From NCBI GenBank assembly GCA_010027235.1, contig RGVP01000002.1, forward strand, positions 1 to 49,411: DNA of 49,411 nucleotides, given 5' to 3'. The translations under genes were made by a program, and so were the position numbers. The notes beneath the pieces were generated by a model. That model was given only the letters and a program-made list of their open reading frames with translations, ran no database searches and had not been told where the DNA came from. Positions 1-16,171 of the stretch are shown one piece after another; positions within the stretch are counted from its first letter, which is position 1, and each line of letters opens with the position of its first letter. This DNA comes from a bacterium (GTDB taxonomy: Bacteria > Verrucomicrobiota > Verrucomicrobiia > Opitutales > Opitutaceae).

Positions 1-36
1 CTGACCGAAGCCCGGAGGCATTAAATTTTTAAGATC

Positions 37-717
37 ATGGATGCATCTAATATCAGTCTTCTGGAACGGGGTGGCCCTGTCATGTGGGTTTTGCTCTCGC
101 TCGCCGTGCTCGGCCTGGTGCTGTTTGTGGAACGTCTGCTCTACTTGCATCGCGGGCAGATTCGGGCCACGGAATTTTTGGACGGGGTGAAAAATATCCT
201 CGCGCAGCGGCGCATGGCGGAGGCGGTCACGGTATGTGAGGAGGCGCCCGGGCCGGTGGCTGCGGTCGTAAAGTCGGCCCTCCTGCACGCGGGTGCTGAC
301 GAAGTCAGTCTGCGTTATGCGGTGCAGGACGCGGCCGTGACTGAATTACCTGCGCTAGAGCGTCGTTTGGGGGCGTTGGCCGCGATTGCGCAAATTGCTC
401 CTTTGGTTGGTTTGCTGGGGACGGTTCTGGGCATGACCACGACCTTTCGGGCCTTCATGGAGGGAGGTCGCTATGCGACCGCACAGGCTTTGGCTGGCGG
501 CATGTGGCAGGCCTTGCTCACGGCCGGGGCGGCGCTAGCTCTGGCAATACCGGCCCATCTCGCGCATCACCTTCTGCATGGTCGGGTTCGTGCGATTGTG
601 CGGGATGTGGAGTGGGCGGGTAACGAGATCATGCGTTACTTATTGGTGGATTACCGAGCGACTGTGGCGGTGAAGGCGGATGCGTCGGATACGTTGTCGG
701 GAGGGGGAGGGGCGTGA
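37..717 (+). CDS. MotA/TolQ/ExbB proton channel family protein
   Basis: This 226-residue inner-membrane protein should be the channel subunit of a proton-driven ExbB/ExbD or TolQ/TolR motor that powers outer-membrane processes. Three membrane segments are visible, at about residues 14-36, 112-134 and 152-178. The family signature APLVGLLGTVLGM lies at residues 121-133, in the second segment. Between segments 1 and 2 is the expected cytoplasmic loop. The length matches ExbB/TolQ. The next gene, an ExbD-like protein, overlaps this one by four bases, which implies coupled translation. ExbB, TolQ and MotA cannot be told apart by eye, but the ExbD-like and TonB-like neighbours favour an Exb/Ton-type energiser. 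Confidence 0.88.
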   Translation: MDASNISLLERGGPVMWVLLSLAVLGLVLFVERLLYLHRGQIRATEFLDGVKNILAQRRMAEAVTVCEEAPGPVAAVVKSALLHAGADEVSLRYAVQDAAVTELPALERRLGALAAIAQIAPLVGLLGTVLGMTTTFRAFMEGGRYATAQALAGGMWQALLTAGAALALAIPAHLAHHLLHGRVRAIVRDVEWAGNEIMRYLLVDYRATVAVKADASDTLSGGGGA

Positions 718-1154
718 TCACCCGGCCCTTGGATTTGGCGTCGCGCCTCAAGCCAGTTCCTCCGGCTTGGGACTCGCTTTTTTACATGAACATCGGGGCG
801 CTAGCTTTGTTTTTCTTGTTGTTTGGGTCCCGCCACGTGCTCGCGCCGGGACTTGGGGTGGATTTTGCACTACCCACTGCGGCGGAGGAGGCCACTTCGG
901 TTTTAGTGACGGACGTAGTTATCGCGGTGCCGGCGCCCGGCATGGTGGTGGTGGAGGGGGCGGTTGTAGACTATGCAGGGCTGACTGCTTGGCTACGGGC
1001 CAAGGCAGTAGGGGAGCGCCGCAAGCGTTTACTGGTGCAGGCATCCGGAGCCTTGCCGGCACGTGATCTGGCGGAAATCTATGCCTTGGCGGCGGACGCG
1101 GGGTTTTCGGGCGTTTTGATCGCGACTAATGCCCCGGCAGCGTTAAAGCGTTAA
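714..1154 (+). CDS. ExbD/TolR-like biopolymer transport protein
   Basis: This 146-residue protein has the ExbD/TolR layout: a short cytoplasmic N-terminus, one membrane segment at about residues 21-44 and a periplasmic domain of about 95 residues. It starts at a GTG whose last two bases belong to the stop of the upstream ExbB-like gene. Asp20, at the cytoplasmic edge of the membrane segment, is a candidate for the conserved proton-carrying aspartate, although the usual surrounding motif (TPLVDVVL-like) is poorly kept. The periplasmic part alternates strand and helix as in ExbD. Sequence conservation is low, so the assignment rests largely on topology and context. Confidence 0.75.
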   Translation: MITRPLDLASRLKPVPPAWDSLFYMNIGALALFFLLFGSRHVLAPGLGVDFALPTAAEEATSVLVTDVVIAVPAPGMVVVEGAVVDYAGLTAWLRAKAVGERRKRLLVQASGALPARDLAEIYALAADAGFSGVLIATNAPAALKR

Positions 1155-1170
1155 ATAATTAAATAAAAGG

Positions 1171-1920
1171 GTGTTGTTTAATAAAAAAACAGATAATTCA
1201 CACTGGTTTACCGTCTCAATAGCGGCGGTGGGTGCACCTTTACTTTTTGTCTTGGCTGGCATGATTGAGCTTCCTGCGCCACCAAGGCCTGAGAAAGCCA
1301 CTGTGTCAGGCAAAGCCCCTCGACTGGTTTTAACGCGGGTTGAAACCGTGCGCTCCACGGATCCATTGGGGGAGCGCTTGCGTTTATTTGATCCCACGCC
1401 GCTTTTTTTACCGGTTTCTTGGGACGGATTCATGCCCAAGCCTGAATCCTTGCGTGATTCCAGCGGCGGGGCGGTGGTTCGTTCGTTTCCTCCGAGACTT
1501 CGCTATGAAGATGGTCGTGAGCTGACGCGCTTGCTGTGTCCGCCGACGCCGACTACCCTAGCTGCGGCGGTGGAGTTGGCGGGGCCGCGTTGGTTCAGTG
1601 GTCTAGCGCGGACTTTGCCGGATGAATCTACGCCTGCCGTGGTTTCTGCTACGGCGCAGGTAAAAGTTTTTCGTTTTGGAACAGGTGAACTGGTTTCGGC
1701 TAAAGCCTTTGCGGTAGATACAGGATTGGCGGAAGGCGGGTGGCGGCCATTTAAATTAATGATATTGGTCAACGATGTCGGCGCGGTGGGGTCGCCCTCC
1801 ATCATTGCAGGTTCTGGAGTCGACGAAGTGGACGAAAAGCTTCGGGGGTTGGTCGGGCGTGAGTGGGGGCGGGCCTTACGTTTGCGACCGGGGAGTTATC
1901 GGCTGGAAATCAGTCTTTAA
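1171..1920 (+). CDS. TonB-like protein with a single N-terminal membrane anchor
   Basis: This 249-residue protein begins at a GTG 16 bases after the ExbD-like gene and is in the tonB position of an exbB-exbD-tonB operon. One hydrophobic segment at about residues 12-31 anchors it to the inner membrane. The C-terminal 90 residues resemble a TonB C-terminal domain: strand, turn, the stretch GSGVDEVDEKLRGLVGREWG where TonB has its SSG..LD.AA....W helix, then a final strand. The Pro-Lys-rich spacer typical of TonB is not obvious, so it is either a divergent TonB or an unrelated periplasmic partner of the ExbBD motor. No clear Shine-Dalgarno precedes the start. Confidence 0.5.
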   Translation: MLFNKKTDNSHWFTVSIAAVGAPLLFVLAGMIELPAPPRPEKATVSGKAPRLVLTRVETVRSTDPLGERLRLFDPTPLFLPVSWDGFMPKPESLRDSSGGAVVRSFPPRLRYEDGRELTRLLCPPTPTTLAAAVELAGPRWFSGLARTLPDESTPAVVSATAQVKVFRFGTGELVSAKAFAVDTGLAEGGWRPFKLMILVNDVGAVGSPSIIAGSGVDEVDEKLRGLVGREWGRALRLRPGSYRLEISL

Positions 1921-2027
1921 TCTCCCTTTTGTGATGAATCTGCGGGATTCGATAAAATTGCAGTTGACGGGGCTTGCGCGGGCTTAGACGTTTAGCGCCC
2001 TTTTCGTTTTTTGACCCTTTCCAGTTT

Positions 2028-2103
2028 GCCCAGATAGCTCAGTTGGTAGAGCACGCCCTTGGTAAGGGCGAGGTCGACAGTTCGAATCTGTTTCTGGGCT
2101 CCA
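2028..2103 (+). tRNA. tRNA-Thr (anticodon GGT)
   Basis: A full cloverleaf can be drawn. The acceptor stem GCCCAGA pairs perfectly with TCTGGGC. The D arm is GCTCAGTTGGTAGAGC. The anticodon stem CGCCC/GGGCG encloses TTGGTAA with anticodon GGT, and the T arm has TTCGAAT. The 3' CCA is encoded (2101-2103). It is 54 bases upstream of tuf and likely cotranscribed, a common arrangement. A possible promoter is TTGACG at 1964-1969 with a weak -10 near 1985-1990; this is tentative because the spacing is short. Confidence 0.97.
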
Positions 2104-2157
2104 GGTCAAAAATCGGATTTTTTCCAATCCACCCACACATCAACGTCTCCAACTCCC

Positions 2158-3348
2158 ATGGCTAAAGGCACATTCGAGCGCAAAAAACCCCACGTCAACG
2201 TCGGCACCATCGGCCACGTCGACCACGGCAAGACCACCACCACCACCGCCATCCTTGCCGTTCAGGCACGCAAGGGTCTGGCTGAGGTCAAGACCTACGC
2301 TGACATCGCGAAGGGTGGCACCGTGCGTGACGCCTCGAAGATCGTCACCATCTCGGTCGCTCACGTAGAATACGAGTCTGACAAGCGCCACTATGCGCAC
2401 GTCGACTGCCCCGGTCACGCAGACTTCGTGAAAAACATGATCACTGGCGCCGCCCAGATGGACGGCGCGATCCTCGTGGTCTCCGCTGCCGACGGTCCGA
2501 TGCCCCAGACCCGCGAGCACATTCTCCTCGCCCGCCAAGTTGGCGTGCCAAAGATCGTGGTCTGGCTCAACAAGGTAGACCTCATCGACGACCCCGAGCT
2601 GCTCGACCTCGTCGAGATGGAAATCCGCGAACTCCTCTCCAAGTATCAGTTCGATGGTGACAACGCCACCATCGTGCGTGGTTCCGCGACCGCCGCTCTC
2701 GACAACAAGCCCGAGGGTAACGACGCCATCACTGCGCTGATGACCGCCATCGACACCGACATTCCCGAGCCGGCCCGCGAGACCGATAAGCCCTTCCTGA
2801 TGTCCGTCGAGGACGTCTTTTCGATCACCGGCCGCGGCACCGTTGCCACCGGCCGTATCGAGCGCGGTATCGTCAAGGTTAACGACACCGTCGAGATCGT
2901 AGGTCTCAAGGACACCAAAGAGACCGTCGTGACCGGCATCGAGATGTTCCGCAAGCTCCTCGATCAGGGTCAGGCCGGTGACAACGTAGGCATCCTCCTT
3001 CGCGGTATTGATAAAGAGGGCATCGAGCGCGGTCAGGTTCTGGCCGCTAAGAAGTCCATCACCCCGCACAAGAAGGCTAAAGCCGAGATCTACGTTCTTT
3101 CCAAGGAAGAGGGCGGCCGCCACACCCCCTTCTTTAACGGCTATCGTCCCCAGTTCTACTTCCGCACCACGGATGTGACCGGAATCGTCAACCTGCCCAA
3201 GGGCGTGGAAATGATCATGCCCGGCGACAACATCGCCGTCGAGATCGACCTCATCGTTCCCATCGCCATGGAGAAGACCCAGCGCTTCGCCATCCGCGAG
3301 GGTGGTCGCACCATCGGCGCCGGTCGTATCACCGATATCATCGAGTAA
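2158..3348 (+). CDS. tuf: Elongation factor Tu
   Basis: This 396-residue GTPase delivers aminoacyl-tRNA to the ribosomal A site. The reading frame stays open further upstream into the tRNA gene, but the protein starts at ATG 2158 with the universal [21 protein letters not shown]1 (GHVDHGKT) is at residues 19-26, followed by G3 (DCPGH) and G4 (NKVD); domains 2 and 3 complete the normal length. No Shine-Dalgarno lies upstream, where the sequence is a C/A-rich tract. It is followed by a GC-rich hairpin and tRNA-Trp, so tuf is in the position called tufB in E. coli. No second tuf appears after fusA within the window. Confidence 0.98.
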   Translation: MAKGTFERKKPHVNVGTIGHVDHGKTTTTTAILAVQARKGLAEVKTYADIAKGGTVRDASKIVTISVAHVEYESDKRHYAHVDCPGHADFVKNMITGAAQMDGAILVVSAADGPMPQTREHILLARQVGVPKIVVWLNKVDLIDDPELLDLVEMEIRELLSKYQFDGDNATIVRGSATAALDNKPEGNDAITALMTAIDTDIPEPARETDKPFLMSVEDVFSITGRGTVATGRIERGIVKVNDTVEIVGLKDTKETVVTGIEMFRKLLDQGQAGDNVGILLRGIDKEGIERGQVLAAKKSITPHKKAKAEIYVLSKEEGGRHTPFFNGYRPQFYFRTTDVTGIVNLPKGVEMIMPGDNIAVEIDLIVPIAMEKTQRFAIREGGRTIGAGRITDIIE

Positions 3349-3379
3349 TCGCTCGATATCTCTGCATTGATTCGCGACC

Positions 3380-3405
3380 GCCGAGGCCCTTCACGGGGCC
3401 TCGGC
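3380..3405 (+). terminator. GC-rich hairpin after tuf
   Basis: The arms GCCGAGGCCC and GGGCCTCGGC form a perfect 10-bp stem with a 6-base loop, 31 bases after the tuf stop. There is no U-run behind it, so it may be a processing or RNA-stability element, or a weak terminator, instead of a strong intrinsic terminator. Confidence 0.5.
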
Positions 3406-3430
3406 TGCGTCGTCTAAAAGCTTTTCCCAC

Positions 3431-3506
3431 AGGCGTGTAGCTCAATTGGTAGAGTAGCGGTCTCCAAAACCGTTGGTTGGGGGTTCGATTCCCTCCGCGC
3501 CTGCCA
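3431..3506 (+). tRNA. tRNA-Trp (anticodon CCA)
   Basis: The acceptor arms AGGCGTG/CGCGCCT pair with one G-U. The D arm is GCTCAATTGGTAGAGT, the anticodon loop CTCCAAA carries anticodon CCA, and the T arm GGGGG-TTCGATT-CCCTC and an encoded CCA end complete the cloverleaf. It is 10 bases before secE; tRNA-Trp-secE-nusG is a widespread bacterial arrangement. Confidence 0.97.
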
Positions 3507-3516
3507 CTTTCCATCG

Positions 3517-3720
3517 ATGAAAAACCCTTTCCGCAGCATCCGCATCTTTTTCGGCGAAATCGTCGACGAACTCAAGAAAGCCTCTTGGCCGACTTGGCTC
3601 GAATTGCGTGACTCAACCGCCGTCGTCATCGTGGCGTGTGTGCTGCTCGGAGTTTTCACGAGCGTAGCTGATTTTTCTCTCTACCAAGTGGTCGATCTCT
3701 TCACGTCCTGGGTTCGTTAA
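3517..3720 (+). CDS. secE: Preprotein translocase subunit SecE
   Basis: This 67-residue protein is the short, single-span form of SecE, which clamps and stabilises SecY in the inner-membrane protein channel. The conserved amphipathic part is at residues 11-30 (DELKKASWPTW matches the family's KKV.WP motif) and one membrane helix follows at about residues 33-55. The gene lies between tRNA-Trp and nusG as expected. There is no Shine-Dalgarno; the start directly follows the tRNA end by 10 bases. Confidence 0.95.
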   Translation: MKNPFRSIRIFFGEIVDELKKASWPTWLELRDSTAVVIVACVLLGVFTSVADFSLYQVVDLFTSWVR

Positions 3721-3734
3721 CCCATACGCCGCCA

Positions 3735-4313
3735 ATGTCCACCCAGACCTCCGTTCCCGTCGGCGCCCAGTGGTTCGCTCTTCATACCCTCTCCGCCCAA
3801 GAGAAAAAGGTGAAGACTTACATCGAGAAGTTCAAAACCCAAGAAGAGCTCGATGAATTTATCTTTGAAGTGCTTCTTCCTACGGAAGTCGCCTCTGAGG
3901 TGAAGAATGGTAAAAAGACGACCAAGGTGCGTAACCTCTATCCTGGTTACGTTTTCATCCAGATGAAGATGTTCGACGAGGAAAACCGCGTAATCAACAA
4001 GCCTTGGTATTTCGTCAAGGAGGTCGCTGGAGTGATCGGCTTCGTGGGTGGCGACCGGCCCGCCGCTTTGCGCCAGACCGAGATTGACGATATCAAGGCT
4101 CGCGTCGCCGCCGCCTCAGGCAAGGAAGTGCCCAAGGTTACATTCGACGTAGGCGAGGAGGTTAAGGTCACCGACGGTGCCTTCGAGAACATGACTGGCC
4201 GAATCGACGAGGTCGATCCCGCCCGCGGCAAACTCAAGATTTCCGTTTCCATTTTCGGCCGGTTCACCCCGGTCGAGCTCGAATACTGGCAGGTGCAACG
4301 TGTTACCGAGTAA
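3735..4313 (+). CDS. nusG: Transcription termination/antitermination factor NusG
   Basis: This 192-residue protein binds RNA polymerase and links it to Rho and to the ribosome (through S10). The NGN domain occupies roughly residues 10-125 (WFALHTLSAQEKKVKTYIEK at the N-terminus, YPGYVFIQM centrally). The KOW domain is at the C-terminus (DGAFENMTGRIDEVDPARGK). Length is normal for the family. It sits 14 bases after secE and precedes rplK, the standard order. Confidence 0.97.
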   Translation: MSTQTSVPVGAQWFALHTLSAQEKKVKTYIEKFKTQEELDEFIFEVLLPTEVASEVKNGKKTTKVRNLYPGYVFIQMKMFDEENRVINKPWYFVKEVAGVIGFVGGDRPAALRQTEIDDIKARVAAASGKEVPKVTFDVGEEVKVTDGAFENMTGRIDEVDPARGKLKISVSIFGRFTPVELEYWQVQRVTE

Positions 4314-4392
4314 CGCGACGCCCTCTTTGACACCGCCGACGTTCAGCAAAGAACCACACGTCAACTAAAACACCCGCCAACCTCCCCTTACC

Positions 4393-4818
4393 ATGGCCAA
4401 GAAGATCCAAGGCTACATCCGCCTCCAACTGCCCGCCGGCGCCGCGAATCCCGCGCCCCCCGTCGGTCCCGCGCTCGGCGCCCAAGGCGTCAACATCATG
4501 GCGTTCTGCAAAGAATTCAACGCCAAGACCAAAGACCAGAACGGCATGATCCTGCCCGTGGTCATCACGGTCTATTCCGATAAGTCGTTTACTTTCATCC
4601 TCAAGAGCCCGCCTGCCTCCGTCCTTCTGAAGAAGGCCGCGAATATCGCCTCCGGCTCCGCCAAGCCCAATCAGGACAAGGTCGGCAAGGTCACCAAGAA
4701 GCAACTCGCCGAGATCTACAACCTGAAGAAGGCCGACATGAACGCCAATAGCGTCGAGGCCGGTATCAAGGTCATCGCCGGCACCGCCCGCAACATGGGC
4801 ATCGAAGTCATCGATTAA
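4393..4818 (+). CDS. rplK: 50S ribosomal protein L11 (uL11)
   Basis: L11 forms the GTPase-associated centre on 23S rRNA with L10 and L7/L12. The 141 residues match the family length. The N-terminal [19 protein letters not shown] and the following [12 protein letters not shown] are diagnostic. The C-terminal rRNA-binding domain ([13 protein letters not shown] to GTARNMGI) is intact. It starts after a C-rich tract with no Shine-Dalgarno. Confidence 0.97.
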   Translation: MAKKIQGYIRLQLPAGAANPAPPVGPALGAQGVNIMAFCKEFNAKTKDQNGMILPVVITVYSDKSFTFILKSPPASVLLKKAANIASGSAKPNQDKVGKVTKKQLAEIYNLKKADMNANSVEAGIKVIAGTARNMGIEVID

Positions 4819-4890
4819 TTTTCTCTTTCCCTTAGACCCACCCATCGCGGGAGCCCCACCCGGGGCGCTTGAACCGCTAAGGAGTCCCAC

Positions 4891-5586
4891 ATGCCCAAAA
4901 CACCCAGCAAACGTTATCGGAGCGCCGTCAAGGTCGCTGACCTCACTAAGAGCTACACCCTCGTCGAAGCGGTCGAGCTCTTGGCTAAATTTCCCAAGAC
5001 CAAGTTCGACGAAACCGTCGAGCTCTCCTTCCGCCTCGGCGTAGATCCGACCCAAGGCGACCAGATGGTGCGCGGCACCACTCCGCTGCCCAACGGGTCC
5101 GGCAAGAAGGTCCGCGTGCTTGTCTTCACCGATAACCCCGAGGCGGCCCTCGCCGCCGGTGCGGATCACGCCGGCCTTCAGGACATGATGGCCAAGGTCT
5201 CCGAAGGCTGGGTCGACTTTGATGTCGCCATCGCCACGACCGAGGCAATGAAGCAGGTCCGCACCCTCGCCCGCGTCCTCGGTCCCAAGGGCCTCATGCC
5301 CAACCCGAAGTCCGGCACCGTTACGGACGACATCGTGGCCGGTATCAAGGCCGTTAAGGCCGGTCGTGTGGAGTTCAAGATGGACAAAGCCGCCAACATC
5401 GGTGTCGGCGTTGGCAAGCGCTCGTTCACTTCCGTCCAAATCGCTGAGAACGTCGCTGCCGTGATTGATGCGGTAGCCAAAGCTAAGCCTAACTCCTTCA
5501 AGGGCGTTTACATCAAATCCATCACTCTTTCCTCCTCGATGAGCCCCGGCGTCCAGCTGGCCTCCACCGAGTTCAGCAAAGCCTAA
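4891..5586 (+). CDS. rplA: 50S ribosomal protein L1 (uL1)
   Basis: L1 builds the mobile L1 stalk at the ribosomal E site and often represses its own L11-L1 mRNA. The 231-residue product carries the family signatures KVRVLVFTDNPEA, ARVLGPKGLMPNPKSGTV and the closing YIKSITLSSSMSPG. It starts at ATG 4891, preceded by a clear AAGGAG, in contrast with most neighbours. Spacing to rplJ is only 14 bases, leaving no room for an L10-leader structure there. Confidence 0.97.
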   Translation: MPKTPSKRYRSAVKVADLTKSYTLVEAVELLAKFPKTKFDETVELSFRLGVDPTQGDQMVRGTTPLPNGSGKKVRVLVFTDNPEAALAAGADHAGLQDMMAKVSEGWVDFDVAIATTEAMKQVRTLARVLGPKGLMPNPKSGTVTDDIVAGIKAVKAGRVEFKMDKAANIGVGVGKRSFTSVQIAENVAAVIDAVAKAKPNSFKGVYIKSITLSSSMSPGVQLASTEFSKA

Positions 5587-5600
5587 CCCGGAGCCACACC

Positions 5601-6089
5601 ATGAGAGCCGAAAAAAAATATCTTATCTCCGAAGTTGAGGGGCACCTCAAGAAGTCGGATTACGTCATACTGACCAACTTCACCAAGGTTACGGTCTCCG
5701 ACACCGCTGAACTCCGCAAGCGTCTCGAAGTCGAGAAGGCCGAATTCCACGTCGTCAAGAATAGCTCCTTCCGTGTTGCCGCCAAAGCCTTCGGTCTGCC
5801 CGAGGTCGATAGCGTTCTCTCCGGCCCCACCGCAATTATAGTGGGCGGACAAAACCCCGCTGGCGTCGCCAAGGTCCTCAAGAAGTTCTTCGATGAGAAG
5901 CAGAAGCTTGAGGTAAAGGTTGGCGTGCTCGACAAGAAGGTCTACTCCGCCAAGGAGTTGGCAATCATCGCCGACCTGCCGCCTTTCTCGGCCCTGCGTT
6001 CCCAGTTCCTCGGCCTGCTTACCAGCAACGCCGCCGCCTTCGTGCGCGTCCTCGACGCCAAGGTCAAGAAAGAGCAACCCGCCGCCTAA
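5601..6089 (+). CDS. rplJ: 50S ribosomal protein L10 (uL10)
   Basis: L10 anchors the L7/L12 dimers to the large subunit. The 162-residue protein has the N-terminal rRNA-binding domain (EKKYLISEVEGHLKKSDYVI; AEFHVVKNSSFRVAA; LSGPTAIIVGG) and the C-terminal helix that docks L12 (PPFSALRSQFLGLL). Length is slightly below the usual 165-175. It lies 14 bases after rplA, so translational coupling is likely. Confidence 0.96.
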   Translation: MRAEKKYLISEVEGHLKKSDYVILTNFTKVTVSDTAELRKRLEVEKAEFHVVKNSSFRVAAKAFGLPEVDSVLSGPTAIIVGGQNPAGVAKVLKKFFDEKQKLEVKVGVLDKKVYSAKELAIIADLPPFSALRSQFLGLLTSNAAAFVRVLDAKVKKEQPAA

Positions 6090-6215
6090 TCCCTTTCTCC
6101 GCCGTCGGATTCAATTCTGGCGGCGGAAAAACCATCCAACGCGAACGGCTAGGGGATACGTCCCTTAAACGTGTGGCATCCGCCGCCGCTAGTTTTTCGC
6201 AGGAGACATATAAAC

Positions 6216-6599
<384 letters not shown>

Positions 6600-6640
6600 T
6601 CACTTGGCTCTAAACGTCTTACGCGTATCGTTTTCGTCAA

Positions 6641-6672
6641 GACAGGTCGCGCCTTTGCGCGGCCTGTCTTTT
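6641..6672 (+). terminator. Terminator/attenuator between rplL and rpoB
   Basis: GACAGGTCGCG and CGCGGCCTGTC form an 11-bp stem with one G-U pair around a 6-base loop, followed by TTTT. It is in the place where E. coli has its rplL-rpoB attenuator, which lowers transcription of rpoBC relative to ribosomal proteins. Partial termination is the likely role. Confidence 0.75.
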
Positions 6673-6804
6673 GCCTTTTCTCTCTTCCCGTTCTTTTTCG
6701 TGTCCGCCGCGCCTTCGGGCTCGGCTTTGGTTTGATGGTTGCGTCGGCGCCTCCGCCGATCGCCTCTCCTCGTATTTTTTCCTCACTCCCAACCGGAATT
6801 CTCC

Positions 6805-10689
<3,885 letters not shown>

Positions 10690-10712
10690 ATCTTCACAAC
10701 TAGGGAATAATC

Positions 10713-14846
<4,134 letters not shown>

Positions 14847-14873
14847 TCTCTCTAGCGATATTGAGCGCATCTC

Positions 14874-14904
14874 AGGCCGCCCGAAATACCGGGCGGCCTT
14901 TTTT
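14874..14904 (+). terminator. Intrinsic terminator after rpoC
   Basis: AGGCCGCCCG and CGGGCGGCCT pair perfectly over 10 bp around a 6-base loop and run into six T residues (14899-14904). It is 27 bases past the rpoC stop and ends the secE-rpoC transcription unit. Confidence 0.92.
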
Positions 14905-14941
14905 GTCTTCAGGATTTATCGAGTTGGACTTTATTTTTGGG

Positions 14942-14947
14942 TATAAT
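14942..14947 (+). promoter_or_regulatory. Candidate -10 box for the str operon
   Basis: A perfect TATAAT lies 38 bases after the rpoC terminator and about 300 bases before rpsL. The best upstream -35-like hexamer, TTGGAC at 14924-14929, is only 12 bases away, so the spacing is poor and the call rests mainly on the -10 and on the position between a terminator and a new operon. Confidence 0.35.
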
Positions 14948-14953
14948 GTGCCC

Positions 14954-15242
14954 GCAACACCTTATTAAGGAAGTAAATGTATAGAAAATCTGAATCAGAT
15001 TAAAATTAGGAAATTCACGCTTGCTTTGCTGTTTATTACTCTGCGTTGATTTTAGGCTCATCGAAACTTCCCGCCGGCTCACTCATCTGGCTGCAGTATC
15101 GAACCCATTTTGGCGTCAGGTCACGGCTTCGTCCAAAGGCCTTTCTCCCTTTTTTGCGATTCTTGGAAATTTCGCTTGCCCCGGATTTCTCGGAATCGCA
15201 GATTTGTCGTCTTTTCCCTATTTCCCAGCGTCTTTAATCGTC
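14954..15242 (+). other. Long untranslated leader upstream of rpsL
   Basis: From the presumed start site to rpsL there are about 290 bases with no credible gene. The rpsL reading frame is open upstream to 15021, but that part shows no family similarity. The long leader could carry ribosomal-protein autoregulation (S7 in the str operon of E. coli), though no specific structure was identified. Confidence 0.4.
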
Positions 15243-15626
15243 ATGCCTACCATCAACCAACTCGTGCGCAAAGGTCGTCGCCAGGTGCGCGCCAAATCCA
15301 AGTCCCCCGCTTTGGATAACAATCCTTTCCGCCGCGGCGTCTGCGTGCAGGTCATGACCCGCACTCCCAAGAAGCCCAACTCCGCTATCCGCAAGGTCGC
15401 GAAAGTTCGCCTCACCAACGGCAACGAGGTCATCTCATACATTCCTGACGAAGGCCACAACCTTCAGGAGCATAGCATCGTGTTGGTGCGCGGCGGCCGC
15501 GTGAAGGATCTACCCGGCGTGCGCTACCACATCGTCCGCGGCACGCTCGACGCCACCGGCGTAGAGAAGCGCCGTCGCTCCCGCTCTAAATACGGCGTCA
15601 AGCGCCCGAAGGCCGCCAAGAAGTAA
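15243..15626 (+). CDS. rpsL: 30S ribosomal protein S12 (uS12)
   Basis: S12 monitors decoding at the A site. The 127-residue protein starts at ATG 15243 ([12 protein letters not shown]), the canonical N-terminus. The loops [12 protein letters not shown] and [12 protein letters not shown] keep the lysines whose substitution gives streptomycin resistance, so the sequence looks streptomycin-sensitive. The C-terminal basic tail is normal. First gene of the str operon. Confidence 0.98.
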   Translation: MPTINQLVRKGRRQVRAKSKSPALDNNPFRRGVCVQVMTRTPKKPNSAIRKVAKVRLTNGNEVISYIPDEGHNLQEHSIVLVRGGRVKDLPGVRYHIVRGTLDATGVEKRRRSRSKYGVKRPKAAKK

Positions 15627-15662
15627 TCGTCGAACCAAAGTCCTAAGCCCTCTTCAAGCACC

Positions 15663-16136
15663 ATGTCACGCCGCCACAGAGCCACCAAGCGCCAGGCCAC
15701 TCCGGATTCTCGTTACAACAGCACGCTGGTGTCCCACCTCGTCAATGTTGTCATGCAGTCCGGCAAGAAAAACCTCGCCGAGCGCATCGTTTACGGAGCC
15801 TTCGAAAAGGTCTCCGAGAAACTTCAAAAGGGCGACCCAGTCGACCTGCTAATTGGTGCGCTTGAGAATGCTCGCCCCCGTCTTGAGGTGAAAAGCCGCC
15901 GTGTCGGTGGCGCCACCTATCAGGTGCCAATCGAAATCTCCTATGAGCGCCAAGAGTCCCTTGCCCTCCGCTGGATCGTGACTGCCGCCGGCGGTCGTAA
16001 GGGTCAGCCGATGAAGGAAGCCCTCGCTGCAGAGATCGTCGATGCCTACAATAATACCGGCAACGTCGTGAAGAAGAAGGAAGACACCCACAAGATGGCT
16101 CAGGCTAATCGCGCCTTCGCCCACCTGCGCTGGTAA
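15663..16136 (+). CDS. rpsG: 30S ribosomal protein S7 (uS7)
   Basis: S7 nucleates assembly of the 30S head and contacts E-site tRNA. The 157-residue product has [40 protein letters not shown] and the C-terminal [20 protein letters not shown]. Length is normal. It lies between rpsL and fusA as in most bacteria and begins after a C/A-rich tract without Shine-Dalgarno. Confidence 0.98.
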   Translation: MSRRHRATKRQATPDSRYNSTLVSHLVNVVMQSGKKNLAERIVYGAFEKVSEKLQKGDPVDLLIGALENARPRLEVKSRRVGGATYQVPIEISYERQESLALRWIVTAAGGRKGQPMKEALAAEIVDAYNNTGNVVKKKEDTHKMAQANRAFAHLRW

Positions 16137-16171
16137 CCGTTCTGCACCCTTCCACTTCGACCCACGCGCAC

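Noticed and set aside
2059-2157. Extension of tuf upstream into tRNA-Thr
   Set aside because: It overlaps the tRNA and precedes the universal EF-Tu N-terminus.
2140-3123. Long minus-strand frame opposite tuf (327 codons)
   Set aside because: It mirrors a highly biased gene; the product is Gly/Asp/Val-rich with no domain, a typical antisense shadow of GC-rich coding DNA.
4303-5439. Minus-strand frame of 378 codons opposite rplK and rplA
   Set aside because: Spans two certain genes and their spacer; low-complexity product.
5587-5600. L10-leader type RNA before rplJ
   Set aside because: Only 14 bases separate rplA and rplJ, too few for the known structure.
15021-15242. Extension of rpsL upstream
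   Set aside because: No similarity to S12; the canonical N-terminus begins at 15243.
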